Origin: CAIWHR01 sp963823215
GTDB taxonomy: Bacteria > Pseudomonadota > Gammaproteobacteria > Burkholderiales > Casimicrobiaceae
NCBI GenBank assembly: GCA_963823215.1
Contig: CAWGKT010000017.1
Location: 62,001-126,000, forward strand
Length of the DNA: 64,000 nucleotides
Direction of reading: 5' to 3'
Shown: piece after piece, positions 53,591 to 61,342 of the stretch
Layout of the letters: the number at the start of each line of letters is the position of its first letter
How positions within the stretch are numbered: position 1 is the stretch's first letter
The notes under the pieces: model-generated
What the model saw: only the letters and a program-made list of their open reading frames with translations
Databases searched by the model: none
Told to the model about the DNA's origin: nothing
Program-made: the position numbers and the translations under genes

Positions 53591-54549
53591 GCGCCGAAGC
53601 CGGCGTCGTGCGTCAGGTCAGCGTCGAGCGGCTCTATGCCGACAGCCAGGCCCGCCTCGGCCTGCGCTGGGTAGCCGGACGGCAGGGCGGAAACCGCGTG
53701 CTGACCGGCGAGGCAGCCCTCAAACCGACCATCGGCCAGGTCGGTCACATGAACTTCATCCATCCGTTCCGCATTCAGATCCTGGGCGCGGCGGAACTCG
53801 CCTACCTTCGCGCCCTGACCGGAAGCGAACTCGTGTCGGCGATCGACCGACTCTTCACGGCCGAGCTGGTCGCGATCGTCGTCGCCAACGGCGAATCCGT
53901 GCCGCCGCACCTGGTGGCCGGGTGCGACGCCAATCACGTCGCGCTCTTCACGTCGGCGCAACCCTCGCCCCACTTGGTCGAGGTGTTCCGACTCTTCCTT
54001 TCGCGCGTGCTCGCCGAGTCGACCACGCTGCACGGCGTGTTCCTCGACGTGCTCGAAATGGGCGTGCTCGTCACCGGGGCGTCGGCGATCGGCAAGAGTG
54101 AGCTCGCGCTCGAGCTCATCTCCCGCGGCAACGGGCTCATCGCCGACGACATCGTCGAGATCTATCGCATCTCTCCCGACACGCTCGAGGGCCGGTGCCC
54201 CGCGGTGCTCAGGGATTTTCTCGAAGTGCGCGGCATCGGCATCCTCAACATCCGCACGATTTTCGGCGAGACCGCCGTGCGCCCGCGCAAGCTGCTGAAG
54301 TTCATGGTTCACCTCGAGGACCACAGCAACGAGGCGTTTTCCGAGCTGGACCGGTTGCAGGTGAACGCGACGTTCCAGGAAATTCTGGGGGTGCCCGTGC
54401 GCAAGGTGACGATCCCGGTCGCCGCCGGACGCAACCTCGCCGTGCTGGTCGAAGCCGCCGTGCGCAACTTCGTGCTGAACCAGCGCGGCATCGACAGCAC
54501 TAAGGAGTTCATCGACCGGCAGACGCAGCTGATGGAGGACGGCGGCTGA
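53572..54549 (+). CDS. hprK: HPr kinase/phosphorylase
   Basis: Phosphorylates and dephosphorylates HPr on serine. The 325-residue protein has the N-terminal DRTGG-like domain and a C-terminal kinase with P-loop GASAIGKS at 169-176, catalytic His154 (LHGVFLDV), and ADDIVEIYRI. The signature VRGIGILNIRTIFGETAVRP is also present. The usual P-loop reads GxSGxGKS; alanine replaces the second glycine here. Overlaps ptsN upstream; rapZ begins 25 bases downstream. Confidence 0.95.
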   Translation: MDARAVSAEAGVVRQVSVERLYADSQARLGLRWVAGRQGGNRVLTGEAALKPTIGQVGHMNFIHPFRIQILGAAELAYLRALTGSELVSAIDRLFTAELVAIVVANGESVPPHLVAGCDANHVALFTSAQPSPHLVEVFRLFLSRVLAESTTLHGVFLDVLEMGVLVTGASAIGKSELALELISRGNGLIADDIVEIYRISPDTLEGRCPAVLRDFLEVRGIGILNIRTIFGETAVRPRKLLKFMVHLEDHSNEAFSELDRLQVNATFQEILGVPVRKVTIPVAAGRNLAVLVEAAVRNFVLNQRGIDSTKEFIDRQTQLMEDGG

Positions 54550-54574
54550 CGCCCTCCGGCGCGGGCTCGCGGCG

Positions 54575-55411
54575 ATGGATCTCCTGCTGCTCGGCGGCGT
54601 GTCCGGCTCCGGCAAGAGCGTCGCGCTCGGCGCGCTCGAGGACTGCGGCTATTTCGCCGTCAACAACCTGCCGCTTCCGCTGGTCGCCGCGACCGCCCGC
54701 TACCTTGCGGACGCCGGGCGCGATCGCGTGGCGATAGCGCTCGACGTCAAGACCGCGCACGGACTGGCCGGCCTGGCCGGGACGATAGCGCAGCTGCGTG
54801 CGCTCGCCTGGAACGTGCACTTCCTCTATCTCGACGCGAAAACCGAAACGCTGGTCAAGCGCTTTTCCGAGACGCGCAGGCGCCATCCGTTCTCGAGCGA
54901 GGCGCGAACGCTGACTGAGGCGATCGACTACGAGCGCGGATTGCTGGCCGAGGTCCGCCCGCTCGGCTTCGCCTTCGACACGAGCGAACTGCCGGCGGCA
55001 GCGCTACGTTCGTGGATCAAGGATTTCGTCAGTGTCGACGCGAGCAAGCTCACGCTGCTCCTGGAGTCGTTCGGCTTCAAGCACGGCGTGCCGCTCGACG
55101 CGGACCTGGTGTTCGATGTCCGCTGCCTCGCCAACCCCCACTATGAGCCCGCACTGCAACCACTCACCGGCCGCGATCAGCCAGTCGTCGCGTTCCTCGA
55201 ACGGGAGCCCGCCGTCGAACGCATGTATGAGGACATCCATCGCTTCGTCGACTCCTGGCTTCCCGATTACGCCCGCGACAACCGCAACTATCTCACCGTC
55301 GCGATCGGATGCACCGGTGGCCGGCACCGTTCGGTGTACCTGATCGAGCGGCTGGCCAAGGTGTTCGCGCCGCAGCATCCGGTTCTCATCCGGCACCGGG
55401 AACTCGGCTGA
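54575..55411 (+). CDS. rapZ: RNase adapter protein RapZ
   Basis: P-loop protein; in enteric bacteria it directs the small RNA GlmZ to RNase E and so controls amino-sugar synthesis. The 278-residue protein has Walker A GVSGSGKS at residues 8-15, the ETRRRHPF segment, and the C-terminal RNA-binding domain with NYLTVAIGCTGGRHRSVYLI. Part of the conserved ptsN-hprK-rapZ group. Confidence 0.95.
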   Translation: MDLLLLGGVSGSGKSVALGALEDCGYFAVNNLPLPLVAATARYLADAGRDRVAIALDVKTAHGLAGLAGTIAQLRALAWNVHFLYLDAKTETLVKRFSETRRRHPFSSEARTLTEAIDYERGLLAEVRPLGFAFDTSELPAAALRSWIKDFVSVDASKLTLLLESFGFKHGVPLDADLVFDVRCLANPHYEPALQPLTGRDQPVVAFLEREPAVERMYEDIHRFVDSWLPDYARDNRNYLTVAIGCTGGRHRSVYLIERLAKVFAPQHPVLIRHRELG

Positions 55412-55428
55412 GCCGCTAGAATGCGCGG

Positions 55429-56052
55429 ATGACCGCGCCGCAGACGATAACGCTCGCATGGACCGGCGCATCCGGACTCGCCTACGGGATCCGGCTGCTC
55501 GAATGCCTGGTGGCGGCGGATCGCCGCGTCTTTCTGCTCTACTCCGCGGCAGCACAGATCGTCGCCAAGCAGGAATGCGATCTCGCGCTTCCCGCACAGC
55601 CGCGCGAGGCAACGCGCTTCTTCACCGAGCGCCACGGCGCGCAAGCCGGCCAGATCACAGTGTTCGGCCGCGAGGACTGGATGGCGCCGGTCGCATCGGG
55701 CTCGAATCCCGCCGACGCGATGGCGATATGCCCGTGCACCATGGGCACGCTCGCCGCGGTCGCCTGCGGCCTCGCCGACAACCTGATCGCGCGCGCCGCC
55801 GACGTCATGCTGAAGGAGCGCCGGCCGCTCGTGCTGGTGCCGCGCGAGACGCCGCTCTCGACGATTCACCTGGAGAACATGCTGAAACTCGCGCGCGCCG
55901 GCGCCGTGATCCTTCCGCCGGCACCCGGCTTCTACTGCCGGCCGCAAACGGTCGCGGACCTCGTCGACTTCGTCGTCGCCCGCGCCCTCGACCAGCTCGG
56001 CGTTCCGCACGCCCTGGGCCCGCGCTGGGGAGACGAGCGCACACATCCCTGA
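55429..56052 (+). CDS. ubiX: Flavin prenyltransferase UbiX
   Basis: Makes prenylated FMN, cofactor of the UbiD decarboxylase in ubiquinone synthesis. The 207-residue protein opens ITLAWTGASGLAYGIRLLEC, with FMN/DMAP-site segments ICPCTMGTLAAVACGLADNL and LVLVPRETPLSTIHLENMLK and the end LPPAPGFYCRPQTVADLVDF. It lies 17 bases after rapZ. ubiD is not in the window. Confidence 0.93.
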   Translation: MTAPQTITLAWTGASGLAYGIRLLECLVAADRRVFLLYSAAAQIVAKQECDLALPAQPREATRFFTERHGAQAGQITVFGREDWMAPVASGSNPADAMAICPCTMGTLAAVACGLADNLIARAADVMLKERRPLVLVPRETPLSTIHLENMLKLARAGAVILPPAPGFYCRPQTVADLVDFVVARALDQLGVPHALGPRWGDERTHP

Positions 56053-56130
56053 CGCAGCAGATCTGCGGTAACCCGCGGCGCGGCCAGCTACAATCGCGGA
56101 TTCGGCAAGCGCGATCCAAGGGGAGCGACC

Positions 56131-56856
56131 ATGGCTGGCCACAGCAAATGGGCGAACATCAAGCACAAGAAGGCGGCCACCGACGCCAAGCGGGGCAAGA
56201 TCTTCACGCGCCTCATCCGGGAAATCACCGTCGCCGCCAGGATGGGAGGCGGCGACCCGACCATGAATCCCCGCCTTCGGCTGGCGATCGACAAGGCAAT
56301 GGACCAGAATATGCCGAAGGACACGATCGAGCGCGCGGCCAAGCGTGGCGCGGGCGAGCTCGAGGGGATCGCGTACGAAGAGATCCGCTACGAAGGCTAT
56401 GGCATCAACGGCGCCGCCGTGATCGTCGACTGCATGACCGACAACCGGACGCGCACGGTCGCCGACGTGCGGCACGCCTTCTCCAAGTACGGCGGCAACC
56501 TCGGCACCGACGGATCGGTCGCGTTCCTGTTCCGGCATTGCGGCCAGCTCGTGTTCGCTCCCGGCACCGACGAGAACGCGCTGATGGAGGCGGCGCTGGA
56601 GGTCGGCGCCGACGACGTGATCACCAATGACGACGGCAGCATCGAGGTGATCACCGGACCCTACGCCTTCGCCGCGGCGAAGGATGCGCTGGCGAAGGCG
56701 GGGTTCAAGCCGGAATTCGCCGAGATCACGATGAAGCCGTCCACGGACGTCGAGCTCGAGGGCGACGACGCGGTGCGGATGCAGAAGCTAATCGACGCGC
56801 TCGAATCGCTCGACGACGTGCAGGACGTGCATACCAACGCCGTCCTCGACGAGTAG
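56131..56856 (+). CDS. yebC: YebC/PmpR-family protein
   Basis: Conserved protein described either as a transcriptional regulator or, more recently, as a factor easing ribosome stalling. The 241-residue protein starts MAGHSKWANIKHKKAATDAK and continues KRGKIFTRLIREITVAARMG and EGYGINGAAVIVDCMTDNRT, all hallmark stretches. AAGGGGAG precedes the ATG. It sits just upstream of ruvC, the classic order. Confidence 0.95.
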   Translation: MAGHSKWANIKHKKAATDAKRGKIFTRLIREITVAARMGGGDPTMNPRLRLAIDKAMDQNMPKDTIERAAKRGAGELEGIAYEEIRYEGYGINGAAVIVDCMTDNRTRTVADVRHAFSKYGGNLGTDGSVAFLFRHCGQLVFAPGTDENALMEAALEVGADDVITNDDGSIEVITGPYAFAAAKDALAKAGFKPEFAEITMKPSTDVELEGDDAVRMQKLIDALESLDDVQDVHTNAVLDE

Positions 56857-56875
56857 GAATCCGGCCAGTCCACTC

Positions 56876-57415
56876 GTGGAAAGCGAGCCCGCCGCGCGCC
56901 GGATTCTCGGTATCGATCCCGGACTGCGAGCGACGGGATTCGGCGTCATCACGGTGGCCGGCAGCCGGCTCGCCTACGTCACCTGCGGCTGCATCAGGAG
57001 CGGCGAAGGCGAGCTCCCGGCGCGCCTGCGCGTGATCCTCGACGATCTTGCGGAAGTGATCGCGCGGCATCGACCGACGGAGGTCGCCATCGAGAAGGTG
57101 TTCGTCAACGTCAACCCGCGGTCGACGTTGCTCCTCGGCCAGGCGCGCGGCGCGGCGATTTCGGCGGCGGTGCTGGCCGACCTGCCGGTCATCGAGTACA
57201 CGGCGTTGCAGGTGAAGCAGGCGGTTGTCGGCCACGGCAAGGCGGCGAAAGAGCAGGTCGCGGACATGGTGCGCCGGCTGCTCGATCTGCCCGGTGCGCC
57301 CTCGCCGGACGCCGCCGACGCACTCGCCTGCGCAATCGCGCACGCTCACGGTGGACAGGGCTTCGGCGGGCTCGCCAGGACCGGCTACAAGGTACGCCGC
57401 GGGCGGCTCCTGTGA
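56876..57415 (+). CDS. ruvC: Crossover junction endodeoxyribonuclease RuvC
   Basis: Holliday junction resolvase of 179 residues. Catalytic acids lie in ILGIDPGLRATGFG, AIEKVFVNVNPRS (Glu) and DAADALACAIAHAH (two Asp). Start is GTG at 56876, 20 bases after yebC. The stop TGA is followed by one base and the ATG of the first unit of repeat A8. Confidence 0.95.
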   Translation: MESEPAARRILGIDPGLRATGFGVITVAGSRLAYVTCGCIRSGEGELPARLRVILDDLAEVIARHRPTEVAIEKVFVNVNPRSTLLLGQARGAAISAAVLADLPVIEYTALQVKQAVVGHGKAAKEQVADMVRRLLDLPGAPSPDAADALACAIAHAHGGQGFGGLARTGYKVRRGRLL

Positions 57416-57416
57416 G

Positions 57417-57577
57417 ATGAACAGCCCCCACGCTCGCTACGCTCGCTGCCCCCCGCGGGGGCGATCAGCGCCCTTCGAGCGGCCGGGCGGGCGCTGATGA
57501 ACAGCCCCCACGCTCGCTACGCTCGCTGCCCCCCGCGGGGGCGATCAGCGCCCTTCGGGCGGCCGGACGGGCGCTGA
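57417..57577 (+). repeat. Family A repeat, two short copies in tandem (A8, ruvC-phosphatase)
   Basis: Two 80-nt-period units make a perfect chain: ruvC TGA-G-ATG...TGATG...TGATG phosphatase. Each unit is a 26-codon frame (MNSPHARYARCPPRGR..., ending GRPGGR or GRPDGR) whose TGA overlaps the next ATG by one base. Both have the terminal hairpin CAGCGCCC...GGGCGCTG. They differ only at a loop base (TTCGAG/TTCGGG) and one near the end. Confidence 0.9.
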
Positions 57578-58254
57578 TGTCGCCGCGCCCTCTGCGCCGT
57601 CCCGCCGCGGTGATCTTCGACATGGACGGACTGATGCTAGACACCGAGCCGCTCGCCGCGCGTGCGTGGGGCAACGCCGCGGCGGCGCTGGGTGTCGATT
57701 TCGACATGACGCTGGCGCAGGCGATGGTCGGGCGCAATTTCGCCGACTGCGCGGCCATGGTCCGCGCCCGCTACGGCGCCGAGTATCCGGTGAATGCACT
57801 GCTCGCCCGCTGGCACGCGACCTATGACGGCATCGTCGAGCGCGAAGGCCTCGCGCTCAAGCCGGGCATCGAGGAACTCCTCGCCTGGCTCGAGGGACAC
57901 GCCGTGCCCCGTGCGGTGGCGACGTCGACCCGCCGCGAGCGGGCGCGTGCGAAGCTCTCCCGCACGTCACTCCTGCCGCGCTTCCACGAACTCGTCGGCG
58001 GTGACGAAGTCCCGCTGGGCAAACCTGCGCCAGACATCTATCTCGAAGCGGCGCGCCGACTCGGCGCGATTGCCGGCACGTGCCTGGTGCTCGAGGACTC
58101 GGAACCCGGCGTGCGCGCCGCCCTCGCCGCGGGGATGATGCCAATCATGGTGCCGGACTCGCATCCGCCGTCCGCGGACCTCGTCGCGATCGAGTTGCTC
58201 GTGCTGCCGACGCTCCACGAGGTCCTGTGGCATCTCGCGGCGCTGCCGGAGTGA
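57577..58254 (+). CDS. HAD-superfamily phosphatase, beta-phosphoglucomutase-like
   Basis: Haloacid-dehalogenase hydrolase of 225 residues with cap type C1. Motif I FDMDGLMLDTEPLA (two Asp), motif II AVATSTRRE, Lys and motif III/IV in PLGKPAPDIYLEAARRL and LVLEDSEPGVRAA. It resembles sugar-phosphate phosphatases/mutases of the YcjU/GPH group; the substrate is unknown. It is placed between ruvC and ruvA, which are usually adjacent or nearly so, and its ATG overlaps the repeat's TGA. Confidence 0.88.
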   Translation: MSPRPLRRPAAVIFDMDGLMLDTEPLAARAWGNAAAALGVDFDMTLAQAMVGRNFADCAAMVRARYGAEYPVNALLARWHATYDGIVEREGLALKPGIEELLAWLEGHAVPRAVATSTRRERARAKLSRTSLLPRFHELVGGDEVPLGKPAPDIYLEAARRLGAIAGTCLVLEDSEPGVRAALAAGMMPIMVPDSHPPSADLVAIELLVLPTLHEVLWHLAALPE

Positions 58255-58360
58255 CGGCGCGAAGCAAGGTGCACAGCGCGCGACCCGAATCGACTCCTCC
58301 GGCGCTCGCCGCGCGATGCAATTGCGCGTGCGATAATCGCCCGAACGGATTGCACGCCCC

Positions 58361-58942
58361 ATGATCGGTCGCCTCACCGGAATACTCGTCGAGAAGAACC
58401 CGCCGCAGCTCCTGCTCGACGTGCAGGGCGTCGCGTACGAGGTCGACGTGCCGATGAGCACGTTCTACAACCTGCCGGCGACCGGCGAGCGACTTGCGCT
58501 GTTCACGCATCTCGTCGTGCGCGAGGATGCGCATCTGCTCTTCGGCTTCGGCACCGAGCATGAGCGGCGCGCCTTCCGCCAGCTGGTCAAGATCAGCGGC
58601 GTCGGCGCGCGGACCGCGCTGTCGGTGCTCTCGGGCCTGTCCGTCGCCGAGCTCGCACACGCCGTGACCATGCAGGATGCCGGCCGGCTCACCAAGATCC
58701 CCGGCATCGGCAAGAAGACCGCCGAGCGGCTGCTGCTCGAACTCAAGGACAAGCTCGGTGCCGATGTCAGCACCGCCGTCGGAGTCCATCGCGCCCCCCC
58801 CGCTTCCGCGGATATCCTCAACGCGCTCCTGGCGCTGGGTTACAGCGACAGGGAGGCGGTCGCCGCGGTCAAGCGTCTGCCTGAGAGCCTCGCCGTCGGC
58901 GACGGCATCCGGCAGGCGCTGAAACTTCTCGCCAAGGTCTAG
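58361..58942 (+). CDS. ruvA: Holliday junction branch migration protein RuvA
   Basis: DNA-binding scaffold of the RuvAB branch-migration motor, 193 residues. N-terminal OB fold (MIGRLTGILVEKNPPQLLLD), two helix-hairpin-helix motifs (LVKISGVGARTALSVLSGLS, LTKIPGIGKKTAERLLLELK) and a C-terminal RuvB-binding domain (ALLALGYSDREAVAAVKRLP). Separated from the phosphatase gene by 106 bases that could hold a promoter (no clear boxes seen). Confidence 0.95.
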   Translation: MIGRLTGILVEKNPPQLLLDVQGVAYEVDVPMSTFYNLPATGERLALFTHLVVREDAHLLFGFGTEHERRAFRQLVKISGVGARTALSVLSGLSVAELAHAVTMQDAGRLTKIPGIGKKTAERLLLELKDKLGADVSTAVGVHRAPPASADILNALLALGYSDREAVAAVKRLPESLAVGDGIRQALKLLAKV

Positions 58943-58951
58943 AGCGTAAGC

Positions 58952-60013
58952 ATGGCGATCGAGGACGACCAGCTCAACCGCCTCGTCACGGCCAAGGTGG
59001 CGGGCGTGCAGGAGGAGGTCGTCGAGCGGGCACTGCGCCCGCGGATGCTCGACGAGTACGTCGGGCAGGAAAAGATCCGCGGCCAGCTGTCGATCTTCAT
59101 CGAGGCGGCGAGGAAGCGCCGTGAGTCGCTCGACCACGTGCTGCTGTTCGGCCCCCCGGGACTCGGCAAGACCACGCTGTCCCACATCATCGCGCACGAG
59201 CTCGGCGTGAACCTGCGGCAGACGTCGGGCCCCGTGCTCGAGCGTGCCGGCGATCTCGCGGCGCTCCTCACCAACCTCGAGCCGCACGACGTGCTGTTCA
59301 TCGACGAGATCCACCGGCTCTCTCCGGTAGTCGAGGAAATCCTGTATCCGGCGCTCGAGGATTTCCAGATCGACATCATGATCGGCGAGGGACCGGCCGC
59401 GCGCAGCGTCAAGCTCGACCTCCCGCCCTTCACGCTGGTGGGTGCTACGACGCGCGCCGGCATGCTGACGAACCCGCTGCGCGACCGTTTCGGCATTGTC
59501 GCCCGGCTGGAGTTCTACAGTCCGGCAGAGTTGACCAGGATCGTCACGCGCTCGGCGGGACTGCTCAAGATCGCGATCGATCCGCAGGGCGCGCTGGAGA
59601 TCGCGCGCCGCTCGCGCGGCACGCCGCGCATCGTCAACCGGCTGCTGCGGCGCGTGCGCGACTTCGCCGAAGTGCGCGCGGATGGAGCGATCACCCGCAC
59701 CGTGGCCGACGACGCACTCGCCATGCTCGACGTGGATGCCGCCGGGCTCGACGTGATGGACCGCAAGCTGCTGCGCACGGTGCTCGACAAGTTCGCCGGG
59801 GGACCGGTCGGCGTGGAAAACCTCGCCGCCGCCATCGGCGAGGAGCGGGACACGATCGAGGACGTGCTGGAACCGTTTCTCATTCAGCAGGGCTTTCTGC
59901 AGCGCACCTCGCGCGGCAGGGTGGCCACGGCATTGTCGTACCGGCATTTCGGACTCACGCCGCCGGCACCGGGCGCTGCCGTCGACCTCTTTCCCGATGG
60001 GGGTACTGCTTGA
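58952..60013 (+). CDS. ruvB: Holliday junction branch migration ATPase RuvB
   Basis: Hexameric AAA+ motor, 353 residues. Walker A GPPGLGKTTLS, Walker B FIDEIHRLSP, sensor LVGATTRAGMLTNPLRDRFG with the arginine finger, and a winged-helix C-terminal domain (EPFLIQQGFLQRTSRGRVAT). It starts 9 bases after ruvA. Its stop overlaps the TTG start of ybgC. Confidence 0.97.
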   Translation: MAIEDDQLNRLVTAKVAGVQEEVVERALRPRMLDEYVGQEKIRGQLSIFIEAARKRRESLDHVLLFGPPGLGKTTLSHIIAHELGVNLRQTSGPVLERAGDLAALLTNLEPHDVLFIDEIHRLSPVVEEILYPALEDFQIDIMIGEGPAARSVKLDLPPFTLVGATTRAGMLTNPLRDRFGIVARLEFYSPAELTRIVTRSAGLLKIAIDPQGALEIARRSRGTPRIVNRLLRRVRDFAEVRADGAITRTVADDALAMLDVDAAGLDVMDRKLLRTVLDKFAGGPVGVENLAAAIGEERDTIEDVLEPFLIQQGFLQRTSRGRVATALSYRHFGLTPPAPGAAVDLFPDGGTA

Positions 60014-60435
60014 AGGTCGCGGCACAAGCGCGCGAGACCTTTCGCTTCCCGATCCGCGTTTACTATGAGGACACCGATGCCGCCGGCGTCGTCTACTACG
60101 CGAACTATCTCCGGTTCATGGAGCGCACGCGCACCGAGTGGCTGGGGTCGCTGGGCTTCGACCTCGCGACCTTCGAGAGCGTCCATGGCGTCGCGTTCGT
60201 CGTCCACCGCGTGGATATCGAGTACCGACTCCCGGCGCGACTGGGCGACCGGCTCGACGCCACGCTGGCGCTGGTCGAACTCCGCCGCGCGCGCATGGTC
60301 GCATTGCAGCAGGTGTGGCGCGGCGCGGAAATGCTTACCGAAGCCCTCGTTGCGGTCGCCTGCATCGATCGCGCCACCTTCCGGCCGGCGCGGATTCCGC
60401 CGGGGCTGCACAGCCGACTGGAGGCTCTCGCTTGA
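60010..60435 (+). CDS. ybgC: Tol-Pal-associated acyl-CoA thioesterase YbgC
   Basis: Hotdog-fold thioesterase of 141 residues with the catalytic Asp in YYEDTDAAGVVYYANYLRF and the continuation MERTRTEWLGSLGFDLATFE. Start TTG at 60010 overlaps the ruvB TGA (TTGA) and no ATG is available before the conserved motif. Its own stop overlaps the TTG of tolQ, so ruvB-ybgC-tolQ look translationally chained. Confidence 0.92.
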   Translation: MKVAAQARETFRFPIRVYYEDTDAAGVVYYANYLRFMERTRTEWLGSLGFDLATFESVHGVAFVVHRVDIEYRLPARLGDRLDATLALVELRRARMVALQQVWRGAEMLTEALVAVACIDRATFRPARIPPGLHSRLEALA

Positions 60436-61100
60436 ACGTCAACACCGACCTTTCCTTCCTCACGCTCGTCGCGCAGGCATCGCTCGTCGTCCAGGCCGTG
60501 CTGGTGCTGCTCGCGGCGCTGTCGCTGTGGTCGTGGTGGCAGATCTTTCTCAAGATGTTCCAGCTGAAGCGCACGACCAGAGACACCGACGCGTTCGAGA
60601 ACGAATTCTGGAAGGGAGGCGATCTGAACGAGCTCTACCAGAGTTCCAGCAAGTCGCGCACGGGCAGCGGCCTCGAGCACATCTTTACCGCCGGCTTCCG
60701 CGAATACGCCAAGCATCGGAAGCAGGGCAGCACCGCCGCCGCCACGATGGACAGCGCGCGCCGCGCGATGCGCGCCACCTTCCAGCGCGAGATCGACGCC
60801 CTGGACGCGCATCTTGCCGGGCTCGCCACCGTCGGCTCGGTGTCGCCTTACATCGGCCTCTTCGGCACCGTTTGGGGGATCATGAACGCCTTTCGCGGCC
60901 TCGCGAACGTGAGCCAGGCCACGCTCGCCCACGTCGCGCCGGGCATCGCCGAGGCGCTGATTGCAACCGCGATCGGCCTCTTCGCGGCCATCCCCGCCGT
61001 CGTCGCGTACAACCGCTACACGCACGACGTCGACCGCCTGGCCGTGCGCTACGAGACCTTCATCGAGGAGTTCTCGAACATCCTGCAGCGCCAAGGCTGA
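60432..61100 (+). CDS. tolQ: Tol-Pal system inner-membrane protein TolQ
   Basis: Proton-channel subunit energising TolA for outer-membrane constriction. The 222-residue protein has three membrane helices (ASLVVQAVLVLLAALSLWSW; about 135-160; about 170-195 with AEALIATAIGLFAAIPAVVA) and the family phrase LATVGSVSPYIGLFGTVWGI. Start TTG 60432 overlaps the ybgC stop (TTGA). Repeat A9 begins two bases after its stop. Confidence 0.95.
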   Translation: MNVNTDLSFLTLVAQASLVVQAVLVLLAALSLWSWWQIFLKMFQLKRTTRDTDAFENEFWKGGDLNELYQSSSKSRTGSGLEHIFTAGFREYAKHRKQGSTAAATMDSARRAMRATFQREIDALDAHLAGLATVGSVSPYIGLFGTVWGIMNAFRGLANVSQATLAHVAPGIAEALIATAIGLFAAIPAVVAYNRYTHDVDRLAVRYETFIEEFSNILQRQG

Positions 61101-61101
61101 A

Positions 61102-61341
61102 ATGAACGACGACCCCCACGCTCACTGTGTTCGCTGCCCCCCGCGGGGGCGCGCAGTGCCCTTCGGGCGGCCGGGCGGGCGGATGAATGGCCCCCACGCT
61201 CACTGCGTTCGCTGCCCCCCGCGGGGGCGCTCAGTGCCCTTCGGGCGGCCGGGCGGGCGGATGAATGGCCCCCACGCTCACTGCGTTCGCTGCCCCCCGC
61301 GGGGGCGCTCAGTGCCCTTCGGGCGGCCGGGCGGGCACTGA
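61102..61341 (+). repeat. Family A repeat, three short copies in tandem forming one 79-codon frame (A9, tolQ-tolR)
   Basis: Three units with a 78-nt period. In the first two, the usual CTGATG end is shortened to GGATG, which removes the stop and fuses the frames into one 79-codon ORF. The first begins MNDDPHAHCVRCPPRGR; the other two begin MNGPHAHCVRCPPRGR; the last ends PFGRPGGH, TGA, one base before the tolR ATG. Only the last unit has a complete terminal hairpin (CAGTGCCC...GGGCACTG). Confidence 0.9.
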
Positions 61342-61342
61342 C

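Noticed and set aside
61102..61341. CRISPR-like tandem repeats
   Set aside because: Units are contiguous with no unique spacers, period 78-80, and no cas genes are present.
22313..61341. Family A hairpins as Rho-independent terminators
   Set aside because: No T-run follows the stem, and the elements lie inside operons directly before start codons, where termination would silence essential genes such as murA and tolR.
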